From assembly GCA_018105865.1 (NCBI GenBank), contig CM030865.1, positions 10,071,513-10,135,512 of the forward strand: DNA of 64,000 nt, written 5' to 3'. Positions within the stretch are counted from its first letter, which is position 1. Each line of letters begins with the position of its first letter. The position numbers and the translations under genes are program-made. The DNA is from Metaphire vulgaris. Its lineage: Eukaryota > Annelida > Clitellata > Crassiclitellata > Megascolecidae. Below are positions 54,925 to 64,000 of the stretch, piece after piece. The notes under the pieces are model-generated. The model ran no database searches and was not told the origin of the DNA. It saw only the letters and a program-made list of their open reading frames with translations.

Positions 54925-57438
54925 TATTTCCACATCGAATTTTGTTTTATTGTTGTAGGATTCTGGTTTCAACTTTTGCTGTTATGCATCAGTTGCTCGG
55001 TCACCGCCAGCGTTAACACAGAAGATAGTCAGTTTAGACATGGTTACGGCGTCTATTTTAAATCTAGAGGTCATTTTGAAGTGGTTACCGATACTTACTA
55101 CCATGTTTTTGATTTTAAATTGCCAACATTTGAGATAGAAGATGGGAATCATTCACTTGCTTGTATGAGCCACGAAAATTTATCAAGCACTCAGTCGTGT
55201 CAGAATGCCTTACCATACTATGTTGCCTTACGGGAATTGCAAAAGACTGCTCATTCTCAAATTAGGCAGTCTATTCGCCAGATCCACTCTATTTTGCGAA
55301 CACAGAGATCGGATTCGCTGCCACAGAAATTTAAGCGTGGGTGGTTTGACATAATTGGTAATTTGGGTTACCATCTTTTCGGCTTAGCGCGAAAATCAGA
55401 TATAGAGGTCTTAGAAGATCGTATTAACATTTTAAGCCAACGTGACAATCGAATTCTGCAGGATTTCGAACATCAACTTACGAATCTGGCCAGTGCTTCA
55501 AGCATTTTGAATAAGAAGGTAGATTTAATAAAGGAACAATTATCGCAACAAGAAAAATGGCTGATTGATTTGTCTCAGCAATTCAGAACCTCTTGGGCTA
55601 ACAGTGTACATTTTTCTGCTTTTCTAACTGCAAGTCTCCTTAATTTTACAAGGGTGTTAGATCATCTTACGCATCTTCGCTTGGCTGCGGAAGAATTGTT
55701 ATCTGGTAGATTGCATCCGGCTTTATTACATCGTTCGCATATTCAGCATGCTTTGAATCGCATTGCCGATGAGTTACGTAATAGGCACGAACCTGCTCGT
55801 ATACTCCTCCGCGACGTATCTTTTTATTATAAGCGTCCATTCTTTGTGGCTGCGAAGTCACATACCCTGCTTTACGTTACAATATCTGTTCCAATCTCAA
55901 CAATACCGTCACCCTTTATTTTATACGAAGTGATTAATTACCCAAAAACGATAGCTGATACGCATCAAATTTCCACACTGCTGGTTAATCTGCCTAAGTT
56001 TTTTGCGATTTCTTCAGATCAGCGTTTGTTCGCTACATGGGACTTTCTACCGAACCTTGAATTGGGAGATTATTCGTATTTCTTGGATATTGCAGACATC
56101 ACTTTAAAATCTGATTTGAATACATGCATCGTAGCTTTATTTAAAGATGTTGCAACTGATGTTTCAGAATTATGTTCTTTTAAATTGTTGTCGGATAGAC
56201 CAAGCGTATTGATTCCAATCCCTCCTGATTCTGTTATCATGGAAAATACTTTTAACCTGTCACTCACCTGCAAGGATTCAGTACCACAACCCTTCAATGG
56301 TTGTCTCTCGTGTGTTGCTAAGATTCCTTCTGGCTGTAGTTTGAATTCTTTGAATGGATATATACCTTCTCAGACTCCACAAATTCGAAATTTCTCTTCT
56401 GCAAAGTCTCAAGTTTCTCTTGAGTATGGCGCAAATAAAATTATTTTACAGTACTTGTTTCATCCTGATCAATGGATGGCCATCGGGTCTGACCACTTGT
56501 TCAATCAATCATTGTCGCTTCTTCTTCCTCCTTTTCAGATTTCTAAGACTAATTCTAAAGGTTTAGCAGCACTAGAGGAAGATTTTGAGACGACTATGCA
56601 GGCGATTCAACAGGGGGCGCTTCTGTTTCAGAACGATTACAATGCGTTAGTCAGTGAAGCTCGTCAAACATCGGTTGATAAGTCTCATAATCAAGTGCTG
56701 ATTTATGGATTTTCATTGGTATCTGCTGTTTCATTGATTCTAATTATTGCCATAAGTTATCTTTGTTTTCGAGTAAACAAGTTAGCTGTTTTGCTTATGA
56801 CAATATCAGTTCGAACACGTTTGACAGAAGCCTATCCGCAGTTCATATATCCACTCACCTCAACCCTACCATCCACGGACAATCAGTCGGCTAGTACGAG
56901 TCAATTCTATTTACTTCTGGTTATCTTACTCCTCATCATATTATTTCTAATTACTTACATAATTCTACGTTGTCGGCGCTCAGAGAAGGCAGCCAATAGC
57001 TCTTCGAATAATTTTTTGGTTCTTCGTTTTGCGAATTCTCAGCGTTATGTAGACATTCGCTGGTTTGGGTTCCAGTACCAAATTTCAGAGTGCGAGTTAA
57101 ACGCCAGGTCTAATATTACAAATGTCCGTCTACAGCGTTATAATTGCCTCGCTATGATACTAACCTTCTCCTGGAAAATTGAAATTCGTCATGTGTCAAC
57201 CGATGTGTGTCTGATCCCACCAGGTCAGATTCACATTGACTGGTTCCAAGTATTTCAGCTGAAAAGAATTGTGGGGATTCACAGAACATTTTCTGTCACT
57301 TTGTGGCTTCATGAAATTCGCTTACAAAATTTCCTACAGATACAGCCACATGTGCTTTCGGCAAATGACTCAAATGAGTTAGAGACCAATCAAATCCCTG
57401 TGGCAGCAGTTCGCAATCTAGAGTCGGAAAGACTTTGA
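54925..57438 (+). CDS. env: Element B envelope-like glycoprotein (baculovirus F / errantivirus Env type)
   Basis: Open from 54925; no ATG opens the frame upstream of its conserved part, and the numbering here counts from a TTG at 54976 (820 codons). An N-terminal hydrophobic signal-like stretch is followed by a short first subunit. A basic cleavage-like site KFKR at residues 118-121 comes immediately before GWFDIIGNLGYHLFG, which looks like an F-type fusion peptide. A long helical/heptad region (about 140-195) and a cysteine-rich segment (TCKD...GCLSC...SGCS) follow. There are two membrane segments, about 574-596 and 644-664, and a 156-residue C-terminal part of unknown nature. The site lacks the P4 arginine of a full furin motif. 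An ATG at 54912 opens a different, 34-codon frame ending at 55014-55016. Architecture suggests infectious or formerly infectious ancestry. Confidence 0.8.
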   Translation, partial: YFHIEFCFIVVGFWFQLLLLCISCSVTASVNTEDSQFRHGYGVYFKSRGHFEVVTDTYYHVFDFKLPTFEIEDGNHSLACMSHENLSSTQSCQNALPYYVALRELQKTAHSQIRQSIRQIHSILRTQRSDSLPQKFKRGWFDIIGNLGYHLFGLARKSDIEVLEDRINILSQRDNRILQDFEHQLTNLASASSILNKKVDLIKEQLSQQEKWLIDLSQQFRTSWANSVHFSAFLTASLLNFTRVLDHLTHLRLAAEELLSGRLHPALLHRSHIQHALNRIADELRNRHEPARILLRDVSFYYKRPFFVAAKSHTLLYVTISVPISTIPSPFILYEVINYPKTIADTHQISTLLVNLPKFFAISSDQRLFATWDFLPNLELGDYSYFLDIADITLKSDLNTCIVALFKDVATDVSELCSFKLLSDRPSVLIPIPPDSVIMENTFNLSLTCKDSVPQPFNGCLSCVAKIPSGCSLNSLNGYIPSQTPQIRNFSSAKSQVSLEYGANKIILQYLFHPDQWMAIGSDHLFNQSLSLLLPPFQISKTNSKGLAALEEDFETTMQAIQQGALLFQNDYNALVSEARQTSVDKSHNQVLIYGFSLVSAVSLILIIAISYLCFRVNKLAVLLMTISVRTRLTEAYPQFIYPLTSTLPSTDNQSASTSQFYLLLVILLLIILFLITYIILRCRRSEKAANSSSNNFLVLRFANSQRYVDIRWFGFQYQISECELNARSNITNVRLQRYNCLAMILTFSWKIEIRHVSTDVCLIPPGQIHIDWFQVFQLKRIVGIHRTFSVTLWLHEIRLQNFLQIQPHVLSANDSNELETNQIPVAAVRNLESERL
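54951..54958 (+). promoter_or_regulatory. Candidate splice acceptor for env
   Basis: Pyrimidine-rich TTTTGTTTTATTGTTGTAG just before the env frame. The env frame has no ATG between its upstream stop (54922-54924) and its signal-peptide-like start, so a leader exon could supply it. No donor identified. Confidence 0.45.
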
Positions 57439-57599
57439 ATTTGTTGTTATTCATTAGTCGCTTAATTAGTTAGTATTTGTAGTAAGCTTAATTGTGTAGT
57501 CGAAGCATAATTATGGACAATCATGCTAACATATTTACTCACGTGTGATTAGTTGAACAATTGTAGTTGTGTATGCTAAAGTTTGTTTCTTATATTTAG

Positions 57600-57769
57600 C
57601 AGAGGTGTATCTACATATGGGAGTCAGTGGGACCCATCCTCTGATTAAGTGATTGGCTTATAGGCCTACAGGCTAACATGCATCATGTGAGGTTGATTCA
57701 TACATTGTCGGTTTTCCTCACGCTTGGAGGGGGCACCCAGGACACCCCCTGGCAATGGATACGCCACTG
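57600..57769. mobile_element. 170-bp hAT-type MITE inside element B
   Basis: Starts CAGAGGTGTATC, ends GGATACGCCACTG (imperfect inverted termini). Flanks share only an ATT(T)AG-like string, so the duplication is eroded. Confidence 0.5.
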
Positions 57770-59544
57770 ATTAGTGTGTGAGATTTAAGTTTTGAAATAT
57801 GCTTTATTGTACTGTATATAGGCGTTAACCTTAGTGGGAGATTCCACTGAATTCGATCGCATAGACTGGGGAAATGGAAATGGGGAAATGAATAGCCCTC
57901 AGTCCCTCCAATTAGTTTCTTCTTTTGTCAGGAGAAAAGGCTACTTGAAAATATAGAGTTGAGTTACCCCCCCCCATTTTTCATCAAAGTTCACGCCTAT
58001 GTTATTTTATTTTTGTTTGCTTTTTGGCTGGTGTATACGCTGTGGAGACAGGACTCTTTAGATGTAATCTTCCAAGGTTTTTGTGAAAAATCCTCTGGTC
58101 GACCAAATCCTCATTGATAATCAATGATATATATGTATATTCCAAATCTAAACACACAAATAAGAATTTTATCATTCAAACATATTTTGATAAAAATGAC
58201 TACAGGTTTTTTTTTCAAACGAGTGTGCTCGGGTTAAAATCCAATTGGTTTTGTTTAGATCTATGTAGATATACGGAAAAGTACATTGGGTGTACAGAGA
58301 AAATTCTTTCCCCCATCTTTCTAACCCAAGTGTGTTATTTTCAGATTGTTCTATCGTCTATTTTCGGGAATCAAAGTCTTAGTGTGAGACTTGTGTGTTT
58401 ATCATAGACTTACCTCTCCGGTAACGGCTCTATGAGCTTTCCTTATTGTAAATCGTTTGGGTCAATAGGTTATCTCTTCTTGGAGTCAGTTTCCAGTAGT
58501 CTACAGAACACTGTATTTCTGAAGCATCGATAAATAGCCATAGACTGTGGTTTGTGCAGGTGTAACAATTGTTTCCGATAAAATCCTGTCAGTCCATTCT
58601 CCTTCTAAAATAATCTTATAGCTTTGCAGCTATAGCGCCATCGGCCCGATATATAAGTTAATAATTTTCAATCCATTCTGTACCAAAAGCTTCCACATAA
58701 ATTATTGAATTTTTTAAAAATTTATAGTTAATACTAGGTTATTGAATATTAACAAACATTGATTATTTCTAGAAATATCATTAGTTAGGATTAGTAGTAG
58801 TAGTGTTATTAAATATTATACAAAATAATTTATTATTATGGGTTATGAACAACATCAATTTACAGCGACAGTTAGTAACTCCAATGGAGTAGGATTATAG
58901 CTTCCCATAAATAATCTACAACATAATAACAGTTTCAATTTTCATTGACAAATAAGTTAGTTAATAGCTTTGTTATAGTCATAACAGTATAACTGTGTCA
59001 TTACAGTAATTGTGTTTCATTTTTGAGCTTATATCTTCGTTGTTATCGATATACATACGCATTTTGAATTGACTTTTTGCATGAACAGTCGTTAAAATAA
59101 GTTATTTTTTGTCGATTCGTTCAAACTGCTTTGACATTTTTTTTAAAATTTTGCAACATATAATTATGAGTTATAATATTTAAACACAATTGTACCTTAT
59201 CGAGGAAACGCCATAATTCCTTGTAATTCTCCACCCGACCCAAAGGCCAGGATAACGAGATTATCGTTTCCTTGAACAATAAAAATTATTCCAAAGAATA
59301 CGGTTATTGGTCCATGGCCATGAATCCCAGTCCCTATTTGAGGTTGTGGAGCTGGTCTTCGGGGCGGCTGATCGCCTCCCTGTAAAAACAAGTCCACATT
59401 TTATTGAACGCTTAATGAAACTCCATTGTATGAATTACACTCGAATGTTAACGTATAAAGTGCAAATTACTATGTTTTTGGTTTGTGTGTGTGTGTGTAC
59501 TGATTGATGCTTTTCATGTTGTCTATTGTGTGTTTTATGTATTT

Positions 59545-59664
59545 CAGAGGCGTAGCTAAAGTATTCTGTGTCCAAGGGGAGACAGACTATGAAATTGGCG
59601 CACCTATCTTGGCGCCCGAGAACAATTTTGTACCCCCCTGCCCCTCCCCGTAGCTACGCCCCTG
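59545..59664. mobile_element. 120-bp hAT-type MITE inside element B
   Basis: Starts CAGAGGCGTAGCTA, ends TAGCTACGCCCCTG; one mismatch in the termini. Flanking 8-mers ATGTATTT and TAGCATTT are degenerate. Confidence 0.65.
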
Positions 59665-60322
59665 TAGCATTTTGATTTTCATGAATTCAGCATTGCTTCG
59701 TATATTTTGGTTACTTTCACTTTGTGCTCAGTGTAGGGCACCGTTTTTTGCGTGGTATTTAATTTTATTTACCTATACTACATTCTACCAAAATTTAATG
59801 GTCTTGAGGGTTAGGCTACAGTACTTTTTTAAAAAATCGGACTTTTGACGTTTCAAAATTTATCGAGTTTTGAAAGCAGAGAGAACAGTCCCGTCTACAT
59901 GGTTGTGTGAAATTTCAAAATCTAATTAGTTCAATTTCTCACTCAAAACGCTCCATAGAATTCAAATTTTTATACAATATTCAAGTGACTTACACACTTG
60001 TTTCCTTTTTGAGAAATGGACAGCCACAGTTCATAACTGTCGGCCAAAAGTAATTCTTACTAAAATATCTCCACTCTCTTTTTCAAATTTATCCAGACAT
60101 GTTTTATTTTCTTAAGTCTTTGAGTGTTATACTTCCTGCAAATATCGATTAATACCAAATTCATACGTAATAGATTTAAAATTCTTACTTGACCAGGATT
60201 GTTCGCGTTTTGGGAATTCATAATGCCTCGGCAAAAGCTCGTCAGCAAATGATTCGGTTCTAGATGAAGAGCCGTTATTATCTTCTTTTGCGGGACGCAA
60301 AAGTTCTTTTAGTAGGACGGGA

Positions 60323-60998
60323 TGTGGTGTATAGGCCCGTTAAGGGTCGTGATCTTTTCAGCAACAAGATTCGGGAAGACGAATGGAGTATAGATTCATT
60401 CGGTTCCTTTGAGAACTCTAGTGACTAAGATAGCTAGGTGTTTGACTAATTTGTCTTTACTGAAAGCTGTACTTATGGCTGCGCAAGCCTCGATATGTAT
60501 GAGCGAATGCATGGATCGGCTAGATTAGATACCGGCGGTAATCCGACTAGAGAAGAGCCATCTGGCGAATCTGAGAATTCCTATGGTCTTGTAATTGTCG
60601 GTCTATTTGAAGTCGCGTTCGCTGGAAAAGTCCGAGTACAGTATCTTCCCTATAATTTCTATCACCAGGAGGAATATCCTGGTGGAATGGAGTGGTTTGA
60701 ATAATGCATTTCTGGCTGTGAGTTGCTGAAAGAGTTCTAAACTTATTGCTGTGTGAAGTGCACGTATCATCTAGGCTTATCGCGAGCGCGGAATGTAATT
60801 ATTACAGTGCGTTTGAGTAGTTGCAGCTTGTTTGGTAGTCGTAGTTGTTTTCCAGTCATTTTCTTTGTTGTCTGGGATTTTGGACAGCTGTCTGAGTTTT
60901 CTCAATAAAACCAGGTCTCGGCGTTCGCTCACCGTCTTGAGCAAACGATCGCTGCCTTGAATAGACGTCTTGCGAGTCAGTCTCCGCCAATACACTAA
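60323..60998 (+). repeat. 3' LTR of element B
   Basis: 676 bp, near-identical to the 5' LTR; followed by target duplication AGTAG (60999-61003). Confidence 0.92.
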
Positions 60999-61003
60999 AG
61001 TAG

Positions 61004-62095
61004 ACTGTTACAATAATCCACACGAGTCAGGACAAGAGCACGAACTAACTTGATCACGTCTGGTAACGGTAGGTAACGACGGATCGCTTTAATCCTGCGC
61101 AGGTGGTAATAGCAGGTACGAGCCACACTGTTTAGGTGCCCGGAGAGGGAGAGCGTCTCGTCCAGGAGAACTCCGAGTAAGCGGAGTTCAGTCGTCGGCG
61201 CGATGTCGACCCCGTCAATCGTAAACGGGTTGCGGTTGATCAGATGACTCCGCCTCGGTGTTGTGAACCATAGAAACTCGGTCTTTCTAGGGTTAAGAGA
61301 TAGTCGGTTCGCATCTGTCCATTGTTTGATCGCGTAGATACAGTCTGTTGTTCTGGATCGAAGTCGGTCAACCTCAGATGGGTGGCAGGATGAATAGACT
61401 TGGACATCATCCGCATAGGCGTGCGAGTCCAGCCCGTACGACTCGATGATTCGGCCTATGTCTCCTACGTATAGTACAAATAGTAGCGGGCCCAGAACGG
61501 ACCCTTGTGGGACTACGCTGAGGACCCGGAGCGTTTCAGACATAAGGCCATTCCAACTAATCGACTGGACTCTCCCGGCCAAATAGTCCCTGAGCCAGTC
61601 AAGGACGATCCCTTTTAGTCCATAAGAGTGTTCCAGGCGGCGGACGAGGATATCGTGGTCGATTGTATCGAACGCCGTCGAGAGATCGAGAAGGCAGAGT
61701 AGAGACATCTTGCCGTTGGAGATCGCGTCGACGATGTCGTTGAAGATGTGCAAGACAGCCGTCTCCGTTGAATGACCCTTCCGGTAGGCCGACTGGTCTT
61801 TGGGCATCAAGCCGTTCAACGTTAGATAAACGACCAGCTGGCCGTTCACCACTCTCTCCAATAACTTGGAGAGGAAGGGGAGGTTTGCGACTGGGCGGTA
61901 GTTGCTGACATCGGCTTGATCTAGTCCCTGCCGCTTGAGGTGCGGGTGGACGACGGCACTTTTCCATGGAAGAGGAAATTCTCCACTGTTAAGAGACAGC
62001 GACATGAGTGTTGTGATGAAAGGCGCAATCGTCTCGATAGACTCTTTGAGGAGCCACGTGGATAAGGGTTCAGTAGGACATTGTTTGCATGGCAT
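61004..62095 (-). pseudogene. CR1/L2-like LINE reverse transcriptase
   Basis: 364 codons on minus with NYRPVANLPFLSKLLERVV, LLDLSTAFDTIDHDILVRRL, VPQGSVLGPLLFVLYVGDI and the catalytic YADD (HAYADDVQVY), then thumb motifs, ending at VDYCNSLL where element B is inserted. Endonuclease is not seen; the frame stays open to about 62124, where the LINE fades out close to the start of element C. Continues at 48013-48537. Confidence 0.9.
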
Positions 62096-62129
62096 TGATT
62101 TACATCTGAAGCATATAAGGTCAAAGGCC

Positions 62130-62592
62130 TACATTAATTTGCGATGGGTTTTGGGGGCGGAGCCCGCCAAAGAAGAAGTCAATCGAAACACCCACAGCGT
62201 AGATTGAGCTGTGTTGTGAAAAGCGAAATTGCTTACACGGAAAACTTTGGCTCTGACGTCAAACTTTGGCTTTGACGTCATGCAGCCACAGAGAGGTAGT
62301 TAACGTGGGCGTATCTACCCTGCCTACGGACGTCACTAGCAACTTATGAATAATATAGTTAAAACTAGATTGGATGAACTGACGTCAGAACTGTTGTATC
62401 GGACCGCTATCGTCGCTATCGTCATGTTTGCAGAAGACCGCCGATTTTAAGCTAGAAGCTTGTGTTCGTGATTGTTATTGTTTCGCCGTTGTTTTACTAT
62501 TAAAACCGGGTTACGCTGGGCCCTAAGAGAAGGGTATTCAGCGCAGTCCAAAATCGCCAGCTTACGAGTCGTTCTGCACAGTACGCCACAGA
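62130..62592 (+). repeat. Probable 5' LTR of element C (start not fixed)
   Basis: Ends just before a primer-binding site that matches those of A and B. Has ATTAAA at about 62499-62504 in CTATTAAAACCGGG, parallel to CAATAAAACCAGG of element B. The left edge lies somewhere after the LINE sequence stops (about 62100-62200). The second LTR is outside the window. Confidence 0.55.
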
Positions 62593-62610
62593 TGGTGGAG
62601 ACGACCGGAC
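62593..62610 (+). other. Primer-binding site of element C
   Basis: TGGTGGAGACGACCGGAC, sharing TGGTGGAGA with A and B. Confidence 0.55.
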
Positions 62611-62819
62611 CTCGCAGAATTCTTCTACGAGCAACAACTTTCAACAATCGCCGCTGAATGAAGATCCACAACTGAATGATCAACAAGAACGAACATCTGG
62701 TGCCAACGATCAACTGGGTCTTCCGTTTCGCCGAAGAAGTCGATAATCCAACGAACTTCAACGATCACCAAACATCTACAACTTCGGGGCACGAAAGTCG
62801 AAACGACCCTTCTACACTT

Positions 62820-64000
62820 ATGAGTGCTCCCGAAAACAATACTACCGGGTATTGCTACTTACGCAGTGGACGACTTCTCAATCCAGGCAATACGCAACCG
62901 ACCGAGCCTGAAACAACATCCGTCGAACCAAATCCGGCAGTCGAACCGTGTTTACCAGTCGACAGTCGAACATCGATTCCGGATCCAGACGCCTGCGGTT
63001 GTCCTGAGCCAACTCCCCGGAGGACGCTTCCACACTCCGATACAGAGACATCGTTTGACGAGCTTCAGCGCGATTCGCCTCTTTTCTTCTACAACGACAA
63101 CATGACCGAAGGTTCTAATGCGCTACTCCCGAGTCCATTCTACGGGAAGCCCGAGGAAGATATCAACGAGTTTCTAAAAAACTTTGAACTGTGGGCGACG
63201 TTCAGACGTGCGGATCGAGACTCTAGACTTGCAGCTCTACCCTTGCTTCTCAAAGAAGGGGCGGCGGCTTGGTACCATACCCAGTCGTCGCGCATTCGAG
63301 AATCGATCGATGACTTAAAAAGGGCATTAATTGAGCGATACGGACCACAAGCCGCGCACGCCTGGAAATCCACAGCCGACCTGTGGCTCCTAAAGCAAGC
63401 GAAAGGACAATCAATCGACGATTACCTCACCGCCGTCTTAAAAGCAGGCCAGAAAATCGGTGTCGGGGAGGAAAACCTCTACTTTATCGCCCTCAACGGT
63501 CTTCGACCGAGTATTCGTCAACACGTAATCCAGCATGAACTGTCGTCTCTAGAAGACCTTCGTCAATGGGGACGAATTACAGAACTATCGCTTCGAGACA
63601 GTGCTCTCGACGATTCTCCTTTCGAAGCCACCGCGCGCGAACTAGCAGAGATGAAAGCCGAGATCCGTAAGTTACGGATCAATGTGGTCAATCCTTCGTC
63701 GCGCTCGCCGTCACCGTCTGCGGTTTCTACAACACCGCAGCGTCGAGTTCAATTCCAAGAAGACTCGCGTCGTACACCGCCGCAGATAACATTTAATCAG
63801 CGCCGCTTCTTTACGAACCAGCGCCAGACACCGAATCGAGGAAATCAACCCGACTGGACTAACCAAGGAACACCGCCGCGTTGTGGAAACTGCGGGGGTA
63901 AGCATAATAGAAATTATTCATGCCCTGCTCGTGAAAAAACATGCTTCTATTGTCATCGCCGAGGCCATCTACAGTCAGTATGTCGAGCAGCTCGATCTGC
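62820..64000 (+). CDS. gag: Element C Gag, running off the window
   Basis: ATG at 62820; the frame is open for 393 codons to the window edge with no stop. N-terminus SAPENNTTGYCYLRSGRLL parallels element B. The capsid region is very similar to B (PSPFYGKPEEDINEFLKNFE; ALIERYGPQAAHAWK). The C-terminus has the variant knuckle CGNCGGKH...C and the canonical CFYCHRRGHLQSVC. It lacks the 13-residue repeats of B. A sibling of B with an apparently intact gag; pol should follow beyond 64000. Confidence 0.92.
   Translation, partial: MSAPENNTTGYCYLRSGRLLNPGNTQPTEPETTSVEPNPAVEPCLPVDSRTSIPDPDACGCPEPTPRRTLPHSDTETSFDELQRDSPLFFYNDNMTEGSNALLPSPFYGKPEEDINEFLKNFELWATFRRADRDSRLAALPLLLKEGAAAWYHTQSSRIRESIDDLKRALIERYGPQAAHAWKSTADLWLLKQAKGQSIDDYLTAVLKAGQKIGVGEENLYFIALNGLRPSIRQHVIQHELSSLEDLRQWGRITELSLRDSALDDSPFEATARELAEMKAEIRKLRINVVNPSSRSPSPSAVSTTPQRRVQFQEDSRRTPPQITFNQRRFFTNQRQTPNRGNQPDWTNQGTPPRCGNCGGKHNRNYSCPAREKTCFYCHRRGHLQSVCRAARS

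Larger units (their letters stand above)
57439..60322. other. Non-coding 3' region of element B
   Basis: 2.9 kb between env and 3' LTR with no ORF over 97 codons. It contains two hAT-type MITEs (57600-57769, 59545-59664). A short purine stretch AGTAGGACGGGA abuts the 3' LTR. The rest shows nothing recognised. Confidence 0.7.
48538..60998 (+). mobile_element. Env-bearing Ty3/gypsy retrotransposon B, young
   Basis: Two 676-bp LTRs with a single difference seen by eye, 5-bp target duplication AGTAG (48533-48537, 60999-61003), primer-binding site, gag, UAG, pol, env-like gene, 2.9 kb 3' region, purine stretch, 3' LTR. Inserted in the ORF2 of a CR1/L2-like LINE; joining the two LINE halves at the duplication restores a continuous LINE frame. 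Reads as recent but carries two compensating frame breaks in RNase H. Confidence 0.95.

Overview
The window is repeat-dominated nuclear DNA of a metazoan, most likely an invertebrate. It carries Ty3/gypsy elements, CR1/L2-like and RTE-like LINEs, tRNA-derived SINE pieces, hAT and piggyBac-type DNA transposons, long microsatellites and one 100-base assembly gap. I could not fix the phylum and recognised no host protein-coding gene. All convincing proteins belong to mobile elements. LAYOUT: 1-48012 is a head-to-tail super-repeat present three times (copy 1: 1-15487; copy 2: 15488-37744; copy 3: 37745-48012), blurred by deletions and later insertions. An older Ty3/gypsy element (A, minus strand, 19525-29371) sits in copy 2, with a hAT element inside its 5' LTR. 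Further insertions are a hAT at 11874, one at 31902, one at 42423, and two 5'-truncated RTE-like LINEs at 38090 and 39341. Several have exact target-site duplications and an empty paralogous site elsewhere in the window. From 48013 a minus-strand CR1/L2-like LINE is split by a young plus-strand Ty3/gypsy element (B, 48538-60998). B has near-identical 676-bp LTRs, gag, pol and an env-like gene resembling baculovirus F / errantivirus Env. A third relative (C) starts around 62.1 kb and its gag runs off the right edge. MAIN UNUSUAL SIGNAL: the super-repeat contains about 30 copies, in both orientations, of a short cassette. On its reading strand each has a box (AACACCTTTATT-like), an AT-rich stretch and a GAGAAATTCCGCTTAACC box. 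These span 61-62 bp in nearly every copy. They are followed by T in about 26 of 29 scorable copies, and then by a core of about 13-26 nt. In several paralogous sets the core is completely replaced, sometimes with a new length, while DNA on both sides stays about 96-98% identical. Conserved sequence resumes after the core. The geometry resembles an snRNA/21U-RNA-type small-RNA gene (proximal element about 60 bp upstream, 5' T, variable 5' segment, constant 3' segment), but transcription is unproven. A DNA-level origin of the cores, such as end-joining scars, is also possible. A CTCF-like motif recurs upstream of many cassettes. HOW THE GENES WORK TOGETHER: in elements A and B, gag and pol share a reading frame and are separated by one UAG followed by G, suggesting stop-codon readthrough. 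B's env lies behind a good splice acceptor and has no ATG in its frame, suggesting a spliced env message.
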